From NCBI GenBank assembly GCA_018610095.1, contig JAHEOB010000053.1:1-7783 (forward strand): DNA of 7,783 bases, given 5' to 3'. A program made the position numbers and the translations under genes. Position 1 is the stretch's first letter, and the number at the start of each line of letters is the position of its first letter. Under the pieces are notes generated by a model. It made no database searches. It was given only the letters and a program-made list of their open reading frames with translations, and was not told the origin of the DNA. Positions 6,810 through 7,783 of the stretch are shown piece by piece. The stretch comes from Halothece sp. MAG. Lineage in GTDB: Bacteria; Cyanobacteriota; Cyanobacteriia; Cyanobacteriales; Rubidibacteraceae.

Positions 6810-6879
6810 AGGAATTAAAACTCCTTATAACAAACGACACATGATTCGTAATCGATTATTTTCTACTTTAGCAATATTG
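6810..6879 (-). other. pilB-pilT intergenic gap with palindromes
   Basis: Besides the palindrome over the pilB stop, the gap contains TAATCGATTA (6849-6858), a perfect 10-base palindrome. The pilT ribosome site AAGGAG sits at 6821-6826. TTACGA and TATAAG with a 16-base spacer are present on the minus strand, but the TATAAG overlaps the ribosome site, so a transcript from it would lack that site. I therefore see no usable internal promoter. Confidence 0.4.
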
Positions 6880-6882
6880 CTA
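6869..6882. promoter_or_regulatory. 14-base perfect palindrome overlapping the pilB stop codon
   Basis: TAGCAATATTGCTA is fully self-complementary; its last three bases on the plus strand (6880-6882) are the complement of the pilB TAG stop. In mRNA it could form a short hairpin at the pilB/pilT junction. It lacks GC-rich arms and a T-run, so it is not an intrinsic terminator. It might be an RNA-processing or stability element, or chance. Confidence 0.35.
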
Positions 6883-7783
6883 GTCTTGGAAGCGAGGGGT
6901 TAAGCAATAGGGACATTCCATCCACTCGGGTTGCAGTTCTGCCGAACAGGTTTGACAGGTAAGGGAACTTTTACGTTTAGCTTTCATTTCCGCTTCTAAT
7001 CCTGAGTCGGTTAAGGTGACTCGTTCCACTTCTTCTAAGGTGGTATATCCTTGGCGCACTAGATTTAAGCTATAAGCCAGTAGGGTTTCCATTCCCTCAT
7101 CCACAGCAGCTTCTTTAATTCGTTCCGTGGGAGCTCCCTCAGTAATCAGGCTTTGTAGGTTTTCACTCAGTTGCAGTACTTCATACACCCCAACGCGCCC
7201 TTTATAACCAGTGCCATTACATTTAGAACAAACATGACCACTGTTGCGAGCTTGGTCGAGTTCCTCTCCATATAGGGTATTAGCTTTGTAGAGGGTAATT
7301 TCTTCCCCTTTACTCACTGATAAGCCAAACCGAGCGAGTTCTTCGTTAGAAGGATTATAAGGAATGCAACATTGGTCACACACCTTTCGCATTAACCGTT
7401 GGGCTAACACGCCGATTAAAGACCCAGAAACCATAAACGGTTCCACGCCCATTTCATCTAATCGCGCGATCGCGCCAGAAGCATCATTGGTGTGCAAGGT
7501 GGTTAAGACTAAGTGTCCAGTTAAGGCTGCTTCAATAGCAGTTTTTGCAGTTTCTTTGTCTCGGGTTTCTCCGACCAGAATCACATCAGGGTCTTGACGC
7601 AGCAAGGCACGTAAAATGGAGGCAAAATCCATGCCTTTTTCTCGAATTACTTGAACCTGATTAATACCGGGTAAGGAGTATTCAATGGGATCTTCGGCGG
7701 TACTAATATTAACCCCAGGGTCGTTTCGTTCCGCCAGCATAGAGTACAGGGTGGTTGATTTGCCACTTCCGGTTGGTCCTGTC
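6880..7783 (-). CDS. pilB: PilB, type IV pilus extension ATPase, C-terminal part (cut by right window edge)
   Basis: Three hundred codons run from the window edge to a TAG at 6880; the N-terminus lies outside. Protein position 1 below is the first complete codon (7782). Walker A, TGPTGSGKST, is residues 1-10, right at the edge. The Asp box is STAEDPIEYSLPG (27-39), Walker B is DPDVILVGETRD (64-75) with catalytic Glu72, and the His box is TGHLVLTTLHT (88-98). The tetracysteine zinc motif of PilB/GspE follows: CDQCC (135-139) and CSKC (185-188). These separate it from PilT, which lacks the cysteines. PilB drives pilin polymerisation at the PilC platform. After the ATPase core a tail of about 45 residues carries a second zinc-ribbon pattern, CQTC-x10-CPYC (276-293). 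An ATG at 7740 is internal, not the start. A HIP1 octamer lies at 7466-7473. Confidence 0.96.
   Translation of the reverse strand, partial: TGPTGSGKSTTLYSMLAERNDPGVNISTAEDPIEYSLPGINQVQVIREKGMDFASILRALLRQDPDVILVGETRDKETAKTAIEAALTGHLVLTTLHTNDASGAIARLDEMGVEPFMVSGSLIGVLAQRLMRKVCDQCCIPYNPSNEELARFGLSVSKGEEITLYKANTLYGEELDQARNSGHVCSKCNGTGYKGRVGVYEVLQLSENLQSLITEGAPTERIKEAAVDEGMETLLAYSLNLVRQGYTTLEEVERVTLTDSGLEAEMKAKRKSSLTCQTCSAELQPEWMECPYCLTPRFQD
7466..7473. repeat. HIP1 octamer GCGATCGC
   Basis: A single HIP1 palindrome within pilB, between the His box and the first cysteine pair, embedded in CGCGCGATCGCGCC. It encodes part of SGAIARLDE, a conserved region of the ATPase, so the octamer has been accommodated by codon choice. 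Confidence 0.9.

Noticed and set aside
6815..6850. Internal promoter for pilT (TTACGA-N16-TATAAG)
   Set aside because: The -10 candidate overlaps the AAGGAG ribosome site, so transcripts started from it would lose that site; AT-rich sequence explains the match.

Overview
The window looks like a piece of a cyanobacterial chromosome. GCGATCGC octamers (HIP1, the highly iterated palindrome of many cyanobacteria) occur at 3604-3611, 4351-4366 (two back to back) and 7466-7473, where about 0.1 would be expected by chance. The protein families also fit: a DUF4359-type small membrane protein, a PilB with a second cysteine ribbon at its end, and pilB-pilT-pilC together. A unicellular or colonial, moderately AT-rich cyanobacterium is a reasonable guess; I cannot name the species.

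Reading along the minus strand from the right edge, 7783 to 3846 is a type IV pilus motor cluster. It holds pilB (extension ATPase, cut by the window edge inside its Walker A motif), pilT (retraction ATPase), pilC (inner-membrane platform protein) and a 190-residue protein of unknown function. Gaps are 70, 36 and 21 bases and no strong terminator lies between them, so co-transcription is likely. Together these genes would power pilus extension and retraction, and so twitching motility, phototaxis and DNA uptake. The fourth gene is a candidate accessory factor by position only.

Next on the minus strand (3769-2291) is a CNNM/CorC-type membrane protein with DUF21, paired CBS and CorC_HlyC domains, probably a divalent-cation transporter or its regulator. 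It converges tail to tail, with a 9-base gap, on a plus-strand gene for a small DUF4359-like membrane-anchored protein (1874-2281). That gene's upstream region carries a hairpin-rich repeat (about 1784-1842) typical of dispersed cyanobacterial palindromic repeats.

Divergent from it, on the minus strand (1674-709), is an aldo/keto reductase with an intact catalytic tetrad and a clear ribosome binding site. After a 142-base AT-rich spacer, the left edge (566-1) holds the N-terminal part of a signalling protein: a complete FHA domain, a linker, and what looks like the beginning of a GAF domain. Its output domain is outside the window.

Most of the window is recognisable core-type cyanobacterial genome. 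I see no CRISPR array, transposase, rRNA or tRNA. The points most worth a second look are the cysteine-rich PilB tail, the unknown gene downstream of pilC, the repeat abutting the DUF4359 gene, and a perfect palindrome over the pilB stop codon.
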